From Asparagopsis taxiformis (lineage: Eukaryota > Rhodophyta > Florideophyceae > Bonnemaisoniales > Bonnemaisoniaceae): a DNA stretch of 64,000 nucleotides. Below the pieces are notes generated by a model that saw only the letters and a list, made by a program, of their open reading frames with translations, was not told the origin of the DNA and did not search any database. Of the stretch, positions 18,916-29,518 are shown in pieces. A program made the translations under genes and the position numbers. Positions within the stretch are counted from its first letter, which is position 1. Each line of letters begins with the position of its first letter. The stretch covers positions 62,001-126,000 of the forward strand of contig JALQPE010000598.1 of NCBI GenBank assembly GCA_030407315.1. The letters run 5' to 3'.

Positions 18916-19983
18916 TTGTGTTGGTTTGTACCCGATCTGTTCCTGGTTATGGCTCAAATGGATACTTTAGGTAAGACGAGAGAAATATGAGAGTCATACG
19001 ACAGTTTAAAGATTTCAAACCGTACTATATGCGGATATTCTCGACGTACGTGATATACCTACTTTTGTCGAAGCAAGGACGCCCTGCTCTTCACTCATAG
19101 CAGTGTGATTTTGAAGTTTTGATTCCCGACGAGGGTACACGATGACGGAAAAGTACCATTTGTGGAATGGTTGGGCGATTATTTAATAGCTATCCGACAA
19201 TTCATAAGGATATGCATCTGCATGGGGTTTTACTTTAGGGGCAGCCTAATATAACGTATATTCCGTTAAATTACTTATCTAGTAGATATACGCACATCAA
19301 ATAAACTCTCGCTAATATTAACACCACAATCCTTTATTGGCCAGAGATGCGCTCAAATTAATTTACGCGGTTGAAAGAATCCAGGAAGACTTGATGGAGA
19401 ATACGACAATTTGAACGGATATGCAGACCCAATACATGTGATAGATCCGTACATGTGCACTCACAAATCCATGTGGAAGTATATAATCTAGTCAAGCTCA
19501 TTGCCATATTGCATCTCCACCGTGCGACGCGCATCTCATAAACGGGCTCAGACAGTCTGCGTACAATCAAGGAAATGTTAATGATGCGCTGCACCGACCA
19601 GCTTATTTTCATATATTGCACGCATTGGTAAGCCTAACAGCCATGGCAAAACGAATAGCGTAAGCGGCATCTACCCGAAACTATTATTAGCAGCTCAGCA
19701 TGGCAACGTTGAAGACTATTGATTCTGGTAGCTCACGAGGAGGCCAGAACCTCTCCGACAGCACGTGGGGCGCGGAGCACAAAAAATAGACTACGCAAGC
19801 TAGGCGAAAAAATGGTATGCTGATGTTCACTGGTAACGTGCCGAATTTTCTCCCTGTTCCTATCTTGTAGATGTTTCCACCCCTCAGCAGCCGTTCCAAC
19901 ATGGACGTTTTCACAACACTGTATAACCGTGGGGTGCAATTTCAAAACTAAGCACCACATGATTCATGTTGACACTCTTGTCT
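18916..19983. other. Long convergent intergenic region
   Basis: 1,068 bp between two stop codons, the longest gene-free stretch in the window. It is AT-rich with scattered stops in all frames. I found no domain, tRNA-like B box or repeat that I would defend. Confidence 0.45.
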
Positions 19984-22210
19984 TTACAAGGCCGGTAGCT
20001 TGGCAAACTTCATTCGTGACGGTGTCGTATCACCTAGTCTACGTCGTCTATCTTCCTGGTAAGCAGAAAAATTCCCCTCAAAGAAAGTAACTTGTCCCGG
20101 CACTTCGTCTCCCTCAAAAGCAAGAATGTGCGTCGCAATTCTGTTCAAAAATGCGATGTCATGAGAAACAATCACTGCGCAGCCGGCGAACCCAAGTAAC
20201 GCATCCTCCAGATTGCGGATCAGGAAAGCATCAGCGTCGTTGGTGAGCTCATCACCAAGTAATAAATTGCCTCCTTCCTTTGTCACTTGCGCCAATGATA
20301 GACGGTTCAGTTCGCCACCACTCAGAGCTTTCACAGGCTTTTGCTGGTCGCCTCCTTTGAAGTTGAACCATGATAGATACGCACGCGATTTGACAGTTCT
20401 CGAGCCGAGAGAAATCTCGTCATTATTATCCGCGACAGCTTCAAACACAGACTTTTCCCTATCTACAGAGGCACGGTTCTGATCCGCATACATCCACTGT
20501 TATTGCTCATATCAATTCTGCAGTTAGTACCCAATTTGAACAGCAACCAAACATTAGTTGTACAAGTTGCATCAACCAACCTGAACTGTCTCTCCAACTG
20601 TGAATTCACCTGCATCTGGTTTCTCTTCTCCAGTGATCATTCGAAGCACTGTAGGTGATTTCGTAAACAAAAACATAATTAACCACCAACTTTGTTAGTA
20701 ATTTGTCATGAATGGTCGTACTTTGCTCCAAGATGCAAATAACATACGCGTTGACTTTGGAAATAGAACAACATCAATCAATGCAAGTACAAGGAAAAGT
20801 CAGAATCCTTGCAATAGCTGAGCATTGCAAACACAATGCGACCAAATTACATACCTTTCCACTTCCATTTGGTCCAATGACACCAACAATTCCTCCCCGA
20901 GGAAGCGAGAACGTCATATTTTCAAACAGCACCTTATCGCCGTAACCTTTGCGCACGCCATCAGCTTCCACAACAATATCGCCCAGCTTGGGGCCAGGAG
21001 GAATGTAAATGCGATCAAGTGTGCTGCGCTTAACAGCTTCTGCATTCTCTTGCAGTAAATCTTCATACCTAGACAAACGTGCCTTAGACTTAGCCTGCTG
21101 ACCCTTCTGACTAGTTCGCATCCATTCCAACTCCTGCTTCATAAGTTTCTGACGACTCGAGGCAACCTTCTCCTCCTCTTCCATTCGTTTCGACTTGGTA
21201 TCCAAATACGTCGAATAATTTCCTTCATACGGGAAAGCTCTCCCATTATCGATTTCCAAAATCCAGTCGGTGAGCGCCTCCAGGAAGAAGCGGTCATGGG
21301 TCACAACGACGAGAGTACCGGGGAACGTTTCGAGGAAGCGCTCCAGCCACAACACGGAGAGCGCGTCGAGATGGTTTGTAGGTTCGTCGAGGATGAGCAA
21401 TTCAGGACGGCGAAGCAGCAGAGCACAGAGTGCCACGCGACGTCTCTCGCCACCGCTGAGATTTGCCACAGTTGCATCGCCGGGTGGACAGCGAAGCGCA
21501 TCGCGTGCACGACTGATATTTCTGTCCAATTCCCATCCATTAGCTGCTTCGATTTTGTTCTGTAAAGACTCCCACTCGGCTGTGATTTTCGCACGCTCTT
21601 CGTCGGAGATATCCGGCAGTGCGATCTGCTCGCCGAGTTGTGCATAGCGTGTGAGAAGGGCCCTTGTATCTGAAACGGCAAGGTCGATGTTTCCGTCGAC
21701 AGTTTCAGCCTCCAGCACAGGCTCTTGGGCGAGATAGCCTACGTTGATACCGGCCTGTGGGAGCGCGACGCCGTCATACTCGGTGTCGAGTCCCGCCATG
21801 ATTTTAAGCAATGTCGACTTTCCAGAGCCGTTTTCTCCGACGACTCCTATCTTTGCGCCGGGAAAGTAGGATAGATTTATGTTTTTCAGGAGCTGCTTTC
21901 CGGAAGATAGCGTCTTGTTCACACCGACCATTTGATAAATGTATTCACGGCGATTGGTGTCTACTTTGTGGGCATTTGCACGAGCGGGTGTGGAAGAAGA
22001 GGCAGATTTCTGCGATTTCTTCTTCTTGCCACCTTTCTTTTGTTTGGCGAGGTTCTTCGCGTTGAGGCCCATAGTGAGGGGCGAGTGAGACGGATGCGAG
22101 ACATTGTGTGTCGGTTTGATGGGAACACGGCGAGAAATAGCTGGAGAGAGGAAAGTGGAGGAGAGACCTGGAGAGGCGACTGCGCCTGAGATGAATGCTG
22201 GATGGGACAT
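19984..22210 (-). CDS. Plastid ABC-F ATPase (EttA-like), four exons including a 7-nt microexon
   Basis: Exons are 22210-20855, 20754-20748, 20648-20581 and 20496-19984, with introns of 100, 99 and 84 nt, all GT-AG. The spliced product is 647 aa. ABC-F proteins of the EttA type act on ribosomes as translation factors. The leader begins MSHPAFISG, a plastid transit peptide, followed by a Lys-rich stretch. The first ATPase domain has GENGSGKSTLL, NLSGGERRRVALC and LILDEPTNHLD. The linker after it is Glu/Lys-rich. The second has GPNGSGK joined by splicing to STLLRMITG, ALSGGELNRLSLAQ and SHD. Its Walker B reads LLLGDELTND, with Gly and Leu replacing the usual Leu and Pro but Asp-Glu kept. The ATG at 22210 is the first in frame. 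Confidence 0.92.
20748..20754 (-). other. 7-nt microexon in the ABC-F gene
   Basis: On the minus strand the 7 bases are preceded by TTTCCAAAG and followed by GTATGT, the same donor as the upstream exon. Joined to exon 1 (ending GGAAAG) and exon 3 (starting TGCTTCG), they supply Ser, Thr and the first base of Leu. This completes the Walker A motif GKSTLL. Direct joining of exon 1 to exon 3 would shift the frame. Confidence 0.85.
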
Positions 22211-22458
22211 TTTGTGGCTGATCAACTGAGTTGTTACTTGAGAGACTAGCTAGAGCTGAGCATGGGAGATCGTAAAGGCAATGAAGATCATAGCGAAATG
22301 AATATTTGAGATATTTTAGAATCGATTCCAATCCTACACAACATCTGTGCCATTGATTGAAAACCGATGTGCATCCTTGCGATCTACTTACCGTAAAAGG
22401 GCTGCCGGGAGAGAAGCACGTTGGATCCTCATCCCCACAGTGCGAGGATAGCTTCAAA

Positions 22459-23643
22459 ATGTCTCCAACAATACCATCCTTCCTCACGCCGCCACCTCTC
22501 TTCACAACAGGAAACAATAAAACCCGATTCCAATGCCTCCGAGACACGCGTACGACATGCAGTAAACGCGTGCGAATAGTAGCAACGGCAGCACCTCGAG
22601 AACGAGACCCGCTTCTCGACTCGCCTCTCGGACCGCCAATGGTCGTGTGCGTCGGGGAGCTACTACACGATTTACACGCGGGTGCGGACACATCTCTCGA
22701 AGATCGGTCACAATGGCAAGCGACACCAGGCGGGTCACCTGCCAATCTATCTGTCGCTCTGGCGCGTCTGGGCACCTCGAGTGCGTTTGTAGGCAATGTC
22801 GGGGACGACGATACCGGCACCAAATTGGTGCAATTTCTGTCGTCCAACTTGGTGAACATCGATGGCGTGCAGACGGTTTCGCGACCAACACGTGAGGTCT
22901 TTCTGCGCACCGTCGATGGAGACCGAACCTTTGTGGCGTTCACCGCGGACAATAGCTACTTTGCAGACACGTGCGCAATGGACACGGACGCGCTGCCCGG
23001 CGTGCTTTTCTACGCCGCGCAGATCATGGTCGCGGCGACGCTGTGCCTCGCATTTGCAGGTAGTCGGGAGAGCGTTAAGGAGCTTGTATCGCTTGCGCGC
23101 GCGTGCAAGCTGCGCGTGGTTATTGATGTCAATTGGCGCCCCGTGTTCTGGCAGGGCGTGGCGGAGGAGGAGGCGCGCAGTGTGATATTGGCGTTTCTGA
23201 GAGAGGATCCGGGCGCTGATTGGGTTAAGCTTTCGGTGGATGAGGTTGCGTTTCTATTTGGAGAACAATTGGCTGCCGAGGCGCTGCGGGAGCCGCTCAA
23301 AGTGCTGCGGGAGATCGGCGGGTGCGTTACTGGCGTGTTGGTGACGGATGGGGATAAGGGTGCTGCGTATGCATTTAGTGGAGGTATGGAGGATGTAGAT
23401 GGTTATGTAGAGGCGGTTGAACCGCCGTTAGGTGTTGTGGATACGTGTGGGGCTGGTGATGCATTTCTTGGAGGGTTTCTGTCGGAGATGTTGAGACTTG
23501 GTGGACCATTTGCACTCTTCGATAAGAACAAGGCGGAGCAAATTGTAAAGTTTGCAGCGGCTGTTGGGGCGTATTGTGTTGGTGGCGTTGGAGCGACTGA
23601 TCCTTTGCCGACGAGGGACACGGTGCAACAACTTTTCGATTGA
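22459..23643 (+). CDS. pfkB-family carbohydrate kinase (fructokinase-like), plastid
   Basis: The ATG at 22459 gives 394 aa. The frame is open further upstream, but without an ATG. The leader MSPTIPSFLTPPPLF plus a basic region to about residue 45 suggests plastid import. The kinase core starts VVCVGELLHDL and has pfkB signature 1 (GGSPANLSVALARLG, about 91-105) and VGNVGDDDTG. Later come VVIDVNWRP, VKLSVDEVAFLFG, and signature 2 with the catalytic Asp in DTCGAGDAFLGGF (about 330-342). VDVNWRP and KLSVDE are typical of plant fructokinase/FLN-type members. The catalytic GAGD is intact, so it is probably an active sugar kinase, unlike the degenerate plastid fructokinase-like proteins. Divergent from the ABC-F gene with 248 bp between starts. 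Confidence 0.88.
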   Translation: MSPTIPSFLTPPPLFTTGNNKTRFQCLRDTRTTCSKRVRIVATAAPRERDPLLDSPLGPPMVVCVGELLHDLHAGADTSLEDRSQWQATPGGSPANLSVALARLGTSSAFVGNVGDDDTGTKLVQFLSSNLVNIDGVQTVSRPTREVFLRTVDGDRTFVAFTADNSYFADTCAMDTDALPGVLFYAAQIMVAATLCLAFAGSRESVKELVSLARACKLRVVIDVNWRPVFWQGVAEEEARSVILAFLREDPGADWVKLSVDEVAFLFGEQLAAEALREPLKVLREIGGCVTGVLVTDGDKGAAYAFSGGMEDVDGYVEAVEPPLGVVDTCGAGDAFLGGFLSEMLRLGGPFALFDKNKAEQIVKFAAAVGAYCVGGVGATDPLPTRDTVQQLFD

Positions 23644-23865
23644 ATTAAATTATCAAAATTGTACCGAGGTGACAACACATGTCAACTATATACATGCAAT
23701 CGATTGACATCAAGTCGCAACTTGCGCAGCGAGTCAATGCTGCACTGCTGTGCCATTGCAACCATTATCATCCCGGCTCCAACGTCTTCACCACCACCAG
23801 GGGAGGACCAACCCCTCCTTCCGCCCGTCCCAGATACCTCCCATTCTCACAATCCCCAACCCGCC

Positions 23866-25833
23866 ATGCAAACCCGAAAGACTCCCTTTCTCGTTTTGAT
23901 TCTCTCCGTCCTGGTCTTCACATCGCGAACCAATGCATCCGACGCCCCCCTGTTCGGCGATTTCTTCTCCCCAGACTCTCTCATGGGCGCCGGCCAGCGC
24001 AGCCGAGATGCTCCCCCCAACACCCCGGATGGCTTTTCCGACCAAAGCACATATGTTCGTCTCTCCCGTTCCGGTGCCCTTATAGCCGTCGGTGACTTCA
24101 ATCGCGACCGTTTCATAGACCTTCTCATGCTCAATTCGGGCGACCTTCGTCGCGTCAGCGTGGCCTTCTGGCACCACGATGCATTTTCATTTGAACATCG
24201 TGGTTCTGGCGCTTCTCTTGATCAGCTGCCTCCTGCTGCTGCAAAGGAAATGGGAAATATTCGCGGTGCGCACGTCGCTGATTTTAATAACGATGGCGCC
24301 TTGGACATTATTCTTCATGATGGCTCCCATGGTGCATTGTACATTGGCGACGGTGACGGAAATTTCAACACGACACAACCGTTGTATATCCCTGAGATGT
24401 CCCCGAACTGCGCATTGATAGATGCCAATGCTGATCTTATTCCAGACCTCTTTGTCGCTTACCAAAACGGTACGCGTGCCTTTCTGACCTTCCACGAATC
24501 AGACAGTGAAACATCATCAGTACCAATTATTGAAACACACATCTGGGCTGGAGGCGAAAATAACGCTGGCGATGGGTCCCCTTGCGTTGTACTGGACCCT
24601 GTGTCAATGGCCTTTGTAGACCTGGATGGCGACTGTCTTCCCGACCTTGTAGTTCCCACTTCCTGTGGACTTGAAGTATGGAGCAACCCCACACTCAGCA
24701 ACAGACCTTTCTGGGACCTCACTTCAAACAGCACAACAGGTTCCGATTTACGCATCCTGGGGCTTGAGACGTTCAATTCAGCATATGGTGATGGCGCTAT
24801 TGCCTTTGATGATTTCAACGGCGATGGAACCATGGATATTGCAATCCCCAATCGCAACAGACAGGACCTCACCATACATCTCAATCAACAAAAAGCGCGT
24901 GAAGCCGGGGCGCTATGCCAACGCGACCCAGATTGGAAGCTGGAGACGCGTGTGGGTGTCACATCTGGATTGAATCTTCGAAATGGAAAAATCGGTTCAC
25001 TGTTCAACAGCATACCGGTCCCGCCATCGATCCATGTGGGCGATTACGATCTGGACGGACTTCCAGACATTCTGGCAATCGATTCATCATCATCGCGCCC
25101 CGTCCTGTTCCGCAACATAGGTCACTGGGGAGACAGCGCGCCACGCGAGCCACATTTTGTGCGAATGACGAACAAAGAAGAGCTCGGCCTCTCCACGGGA
25201 AATTCCGACGCTGTGGCGGGCATGTTCTTCGACACCGACGAGTCTGGTCGACAGGACATTCTCATTGTACGCAAAAACAACGACACACGTCTCATGTGGA
25301 ACAACTTCAATCGGCAATCAGACTCGCTTTTCTTCAAAGGCACCGTTCTGAACGGCCTGCCATACCGCCTGTCGCCGCGTCCGTTTGCACCCGTGCCCGG
25401 TAACACCATCAAGCTCAGTTACATGGAGCGCGGCTCGCACGAGCGGATAACGCGCGCGTGCTCTCAATGCCCGCAATCGGGCATGTGGCAACTGCGTCCG
25501 TGCAACTGCCAGTTTGGTCTGATGCACATTGCAAATTATATCGAGGAAATGTGTGTGGGCGCTGGTGCGGCGCGGCGCTCTTGGACTAATCTGATGCCCA
25601 ATTCAATGGCGGTTGTGTGGGCGGAACTGGGTAGTGCGCCCGCCGATGCGAGCGCTTGGTGGATGGAATACTTCACGCAGCGGCGCGGCGGACAGATGTT
25701 CCGTGTTACTGTGATTTTGGTATTTGCGCTCATCGGACTTGGAATCGCCATCGTTGTTTTGCAACATCAAGAACGGAAACAGGATCGCGAGGAAGATGAA
25801 CAAGAGCGCGTGCGGTTATTTACTTTTGTGTAG
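23866..25833 (+). CDS. ITFG1/LINKIN family (T-cell immunomodulatory protein homolog)
   Basis: The ATG at 23866 gives 655 aa with a clear signal peptide (MQTRKTPFLVLILSVLVFTS). The ectodomain contains FG-GAP/VCBS repeats with Ca-binding loops: DFNRDRFIDLLML, DFNNDGALDIILHD, DLDGDCLPDLVVP, DFNGDGTMDIAIP and DYDLDGLPDILAI. These form a beta-propeller. The juxtamembrane region has the family hallmark RACSQCPQSG, then one membrane helix (about 609-632) and a short charged cytoplasmic tail. LINKIN proteins are cell-surface proteins needed for tissue adhesion in animals and also occur in protists and plants. In an alga, a role at the plasma membrane or cell wall would be inference. Confidence 0.88.
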   Translation: MQTRKTPFLVLILSVLVFTSRTNASDAPLFGDFFSPDSLMGAGQRSRDAPPNTPDGFSDQSTYVRLSRSGALIAVGDFNRDRFIDLLMLNSGDLRRVSVAFWHHDAFSFEHRGSGASLDQLPPAAAKEMGNIRGAHVADFNNDGALDIILHDGSHGALYIGDGDGNFNTTQPLYIPEMSPNCALIDANADLIPDLFVAYQNGTRAFLTFHESDSETSSVPIIETHIWAGGENNAGDGSPCVVLDPVSMAFVDLDGDCLPDLVVPTSCGLEVWSNPTLSNRPFWDLTSNSTTGSDLRILGLETFNSAYGDGAIAFDDFNGDGTMDIAIPNRNRQDLTIHLNQQKAREAGALCQRDPDWKLETRVGVTSGLNLRNGKIGSLFNSIPVPPSIHVGDYDLDGLPDILAIDSSSSRPVLFRNIGHWGDSAPREPHFVRMTNKEELGLSTGNSDAVAGMFFDTDESGRQDILIVRKNNDTRLMWNNFNRQSDSLFFKGTVLNGLPYRLSPRPFAPVPGNTIKLSYMERGSHERITRACSQCPQSGMWQLRPCNCQFGLMHIANYIEEMCVGAGAARRSWTNLMPNSMAVVWAELGSAPADASAWWMEYFTQRRGGQMFRVTVILVFALIGLGIAIVVLQHQERKQDREEDEQERVRLFTFV

Positions 25834-26005
25834 TTGACAAAGTGATTAGATCGTGTCTATGCAGAGGATTGTGATTTCCTCCAAGGCTGTACAGTGAAGA
25901 CGAAGGCGGCACCATTTGTACCAAGGTTGCAGTCAGTAAAGTGTACCATATCGAATATAATATAGAAAGTCGTTCGCTGTGCGCTCAAACTTGACTTGAG
26001 GGAAA

Positions 26006-28483
26006 TTACGAAGCATCCATTCTTCCATGACTAGTGCGCTTGCCATCCTCAACCCGCAGCAGCCAATCGAGCCGTCTCAGCTTCGAGTTTAACTTTCGAG
26101 AAACTGGCGTCAACCTATCACTTGCCCGTAGAGTCTGCTGTGGTGTTCTCTCAGTCGCACTATTCCCTCGTTTGCTACCGTCAGCCTCTGCAGCCGCTTT
26201 CAAATTGCGATAGACATCCCTAACAATATCCCATTCTGTAATCTCGGAGCGATTTCGCAAAATTGTACTCGCCATTGCAGAATAGGTGACCATATCCGGC
26301 TGCTGACTTTCGTCCGCCACAAGCCCCTTGTAAATGTCTGCCACGACCTTCCATCCACCACCATGCATTCCAGCCGCATACAACGCGGCATTGTAGCTTG
26401 CTGTTGTTGGTGGTGGAATGAACGAAGAACTAGCGTCTGCTTGCTGCATACATTTCAATAGTTCCACAGCTCGTTGCCATTGTCCGGCGCGTCCGCAACC
26501 GTCGATCAACGCTGTCCATGCAAACGTATCATTGAGACCTATGCCTACATCTTGCATTTCACCGAGAAATCGAAACGCTCGATCAATTTGGCCATTGCGA
26601 GAACAAGAGCGGATGACAACGGCATATGTTTTGGCGTCTGGTGCGATGCCTTTACATTTCATGTTTTCGAATAACGTCAGACATCGGGTCAGCGATTGTA
26701 CTTCTCGTCCCAAGTGGTCCAGCGTTACGTTACAAACGGTTACGTTAATAAGTCCTTTCCAGAAGAGCCAGCCGAATACTGAAATTGCATCGGCTTCATG
26801 CCCTGTTTCGAAAAGAATTGTCAGTAACAATCCATGTGTCTTTTCATCAAGCGCGGTTCCGTCACGCACAGAATGTGAAAACAGCTGCATAGCAGAACGG
26901 TGATCTCCCGCAGCGCGGAATTGTTTCAGATACGATGACAGCGTCAAGGAATTGAGTTCAAAGTTGGGATCGTTTCGCATTTCATTCGAGATAATGTTAA
27001 TCAGTTTGGTCTGCTTGGCTTCGACAAGCACATCGAGCAAAATATTGTATGTGACCTGGGACGGAGCAAGTTGTCTCTTTTTCATGTTATAAAAAAGCTG
27101 GACTGCAAGTTGTGGGTTTCCACTGCGGCCCAACGAATAAATGACGGCGTTGTAAGTTTCAACGTTTGGTTGCAAGCCCGATTGCAAAATATCGTTTTCC
27201 AGAACTTGGTTCGCTTCACGGAACAGTCTGAACCTGACAAACGTCGAGATCAGCACATTGTACGTCTCAATGGTAGGCGCGATGTTGGCTTCATGCTGCA
27301 TGCGATAAATAATCTGTTTCGCAGTGCTGACCACATCGTGAGCAGATATCCTCAAGTCTTTACATACTGAAATAAGTCGACTGAAATGAACACGCTGTGG
27401 TTGCATCACAGCATATTTCGGCGCCCAATCGAGCAAAACCTGCAGCCCGAGTTGTATATCGGAGCTACGAATCGCCGTCTCAAACATAGTTGTGATGATT
27501 ATTTCTGTAGGCTCCACATTTGCGTCTTCCATCTGTTGAAAGACACGTCTGGCATTATGCGTGTCTCTGGCCTTGCTGCAGGAAGCAAGCGTGCTCGAAA
27601 AAATGTACACATTGGGATCAACGGACGAAGATCGCATCGCTGCATCAAAATATTTGATAACCTTGGCATGATTGCCACCTCTGTGACAGGCCGATATAAT
27701 CGGCGCATACGTTCGTGCATTAATATTCACATTGCGAGCTTCCAAGTCGTGCAAAACTTGCTCCACAAGCGCGAGCTCTCCGCACTTTGCATACGCAGAA
27801 ACCAATGCGGAGCCGGAAACAACATTGGGCTTAAAACCAAACACGCGTCTCGACTTGTCATCAAAATACTTTGTATAAGTCGCATCGCGACACGTCGCGC
27901 ATATCTGGAACAAAATCGACATAGTAAACTGGTCTGGAAAAACATCGCTCTGCAGCATACAATCGAACAACTGCACGGCAACTTTCAACAGATTGCTGGC
28001 ATACCCCTGCTCGCTATTCTTCTTGTTGCCGCGCAGCGCCATGAGAATGGCATTGAAGGTCGTCGCATTCTCCGGCGCGGGAATGGACTGCGAGAGGTCG
28101 TAGAGCTCTTCGTAGAGCTCTTCGGCGGCGATCGAAGCGCCAGAGTCGCGCATTTGGGCCGCATGCACATGAAGTGTTTCGTTGAGATAATCAGTGTCAT
28201 GTTTGGCCGTCGCATAAATCTTCTGCAGAATCATTTTCGCTGCCAGCCAATCACCCTTTTTCCGCAGCCTTTGCGCGTCCATGATGTCCTGCATGGGGCG
28301 ACGACGGGCGGCACGCGGGTTGTGATTGCGCCGCGCGCGGCGCGGCGGCCCATGGGTGCACATGGCCCATTTTGCGCGGCGCGGCGGCGTGAGAGGAGCT
28401 CGCGTGAAGCTGGTGAGAAAGGCTGGGTGGTGGTGAATGAGCACGGATTGCGGCGTGTTGAGAGAGAGCTGGGCGGGAAGCAT
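26006..28483 (-). CDS. Pentatricopeptide repeat (PPR) protein, P-type
   Basis: The ATG at 28483 gives 825 aa. The leader is basic and Pro/His-rich and includes HPAFLTSF and an Arg-rich stretch, so it is organelle-targeted, most likely to the plastid. From about residue 60 to 760 it is a run of 35-residue helical repeats, for example NVVSGSALVSAYAKCGELAL, PTIETYNVLISTFVRFRLF, NVETYNAVIYSLGRSGNPQL and DAKTYAVVIRSCSRNGQ. The C-terminal tail is basic, with no E/DYW or SMR domain visible. PPR proteins bind organellar RNA one base per repeat and control processing or translation. The target is not predictable by eye. The gene is intronless. Confidence 0.9.
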   Translation of the reverse strand: MLPAQLSLNTPQSVLIHHHPAFLTSFTRAPLTPPRRAKWAMCTHGPPRRARRNHNPRAARRRPMQDIMDAQRLRKKGDWLAAKMILQKIYATAKHDTDYLNETLHVHAAQMRDSGASIAAEELYEELYDLSQSIPAPENATTFNAILMALRGNKKNSEQGYASNLLKVAVQLFDCMLQSDVFPDQFTMSILFQICATCRDATYTKYFDDKSRRVFGFKPNVVSGSALVSAYAKCGELALVEQVLHDLEARNVNINARTYAPIISACHRGGNHAKVIKYFDAAMRSSSVDPNVYIFSSTLASCSKARDTHNARRVFQQMEDANVEPTEIIITTMFETAIRSSDIQLGLQVLLDWAPKYAVMQPQRVHFSRLISVCKDLRISAHDVVSTAKQIIYRMQHEANIAPTIETYNVLISTFVRFRLFREANQVLENDILQSGLQPNVETYNAVIYSLGRSGNPQLAVQLFYNMKKRQLAPSQVTYNILLDVLVEAKQTKLINIISNEMRNDPNFELNSLTLSSYLKQFRAAGDHRSAMQLFSHSVRDGTALDEKTHGLLLTILFETGHEADAISVFGWLFWKGLINVTVCNVTLDHLGREVQSLTRCLTLFENMKCKGIAPDAKTYAVVIRSCSRNGQIDRAFRFLGEMQDVGIGLNDTFAWTALIDGCGRAGQWQRAVELLKCMQQADASSSFIPPPTTASYNAALYAAGMHGGGWKVVADIYKGLVADESQQPDMVTYSAMASTILRNRSEITEWDIVRDVYRNLKAAAEADGSKRGNSATERTPQQTLRASDRLTPVSRKLNSKLRRLDWLLRVEDGKRTSHGRMDAS

Positions 28484-29518
28484 AGTGAGCTGATGTGTTT
28501 GGTTTCTGGGGTGCACGTGTTAGAGTTTGTTGTATGCAAGATGAGTTGAGCGGAGATTTCGTTCGCTGTTGATAGTCGCCGTTCGGTTCAGTGCTGCGGG
28601 GATTTGTCGTGATGCCATTGGTCGTTGCTGAAATGGATATGGTGAATTGTGGGTTAATTTGGGGTGTTTTGATATTTGAAATGGGATATTTTGTGGAGCG
28701 GTGCGCGTCATGGTCGCCATGAAGGATTGGGTGGATGACGTCGGCAGAATGGATTGTGGGAAGAGATGTGCCAGTCTGGCGACCGTGCACTGCCTCCGAG
28801 GCCGTGCCTTGTGGATGGCGATGTGAGGAAAGGAGACTAGTCGATGGAAATCTGAACTACAGTACATTTGAGGCCAAGTGATGGTACCCTTAGGTAATCG
28901 CGGGAATGGACCATGATTGTCAGAGTTGGTAGGAAGTTTATTTTAGTATTTCCATCTATGCCTGGGGTAGTAGCGGTTATATGTCATCGTCTCGTTACAG
29001 TCCGCTGGCAGAATTGCTGCTTGGGAAATATACACTCATGAATGCGGTAAACTGAAAAGAATACAAATGTGGATAAAAAGGAAAAAGCAGTTTTACGGTA
29101 TATGTATGGAGCTACAAAATGCCGTTTAATATAATGCTGTACTTTCAGGTACACAGATCTGTGTGCAAAAAGAGAAGCCTTGTCATGTGCAACGATACCG
29201 CTAATGCCACACTTGGGATGTAAGTGACATCCAGCATTATTTCTAATCAGAATCTCCAGTCGAGCCTTGTCGTACAAACTTCCACTTCTCAGTTTAGTAC
29301 CAATCAAGCCAATTCTTCCCCTCAGCAAGAAAGCGTCGACCTTACCATAATCCACCAATGAGCTTTGTTACGTACACCTGTATCTACAACTTCCCAGGAC
29401 CACCTCTACAATCCTCTGTCACCACCTTACATGCCCCATACACCCATAGCCCCGCCCCAATCCCATTCTATACAACCACCATCACCCGTCCCCGACAGTG
29501 TCACGCCCGTCGACCACA
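28484..29518. promoter_or_regulatory. Divergent intergenic region, PPR and Roc-COR-TIR genes
   Basis: 1,035 bp between two divergent start codons. The part close to the TIR gene is C-rich, with CATCACCCGTCCCC near 29480. A perfect 14-bp palindrome ACACAGATCTGTGT lies at 29151-29164. ORFs of up to about 120 codons occur, but none has a recognisable domain. Confidence 0.4.

Noticed and set aside
21945..22952. 335-codon minus-strand ORF across the ABC-F/pfkB divergent region
   Set aside because: It overlaps two well-supported genes and has no domain.
27386..28549. 387-codon plus-strand ORF opposite the PPR gene
   Set aside because: Antisense to the PPR gene, with no recognisable domain, whereas the minus strand gives clear PPR repeats.
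28984..29358. 124-codon minus-strand ORF in the PPR/TIR spacer
   Set aside because: No domain, poor composition and placement inside a divergent promoter region.
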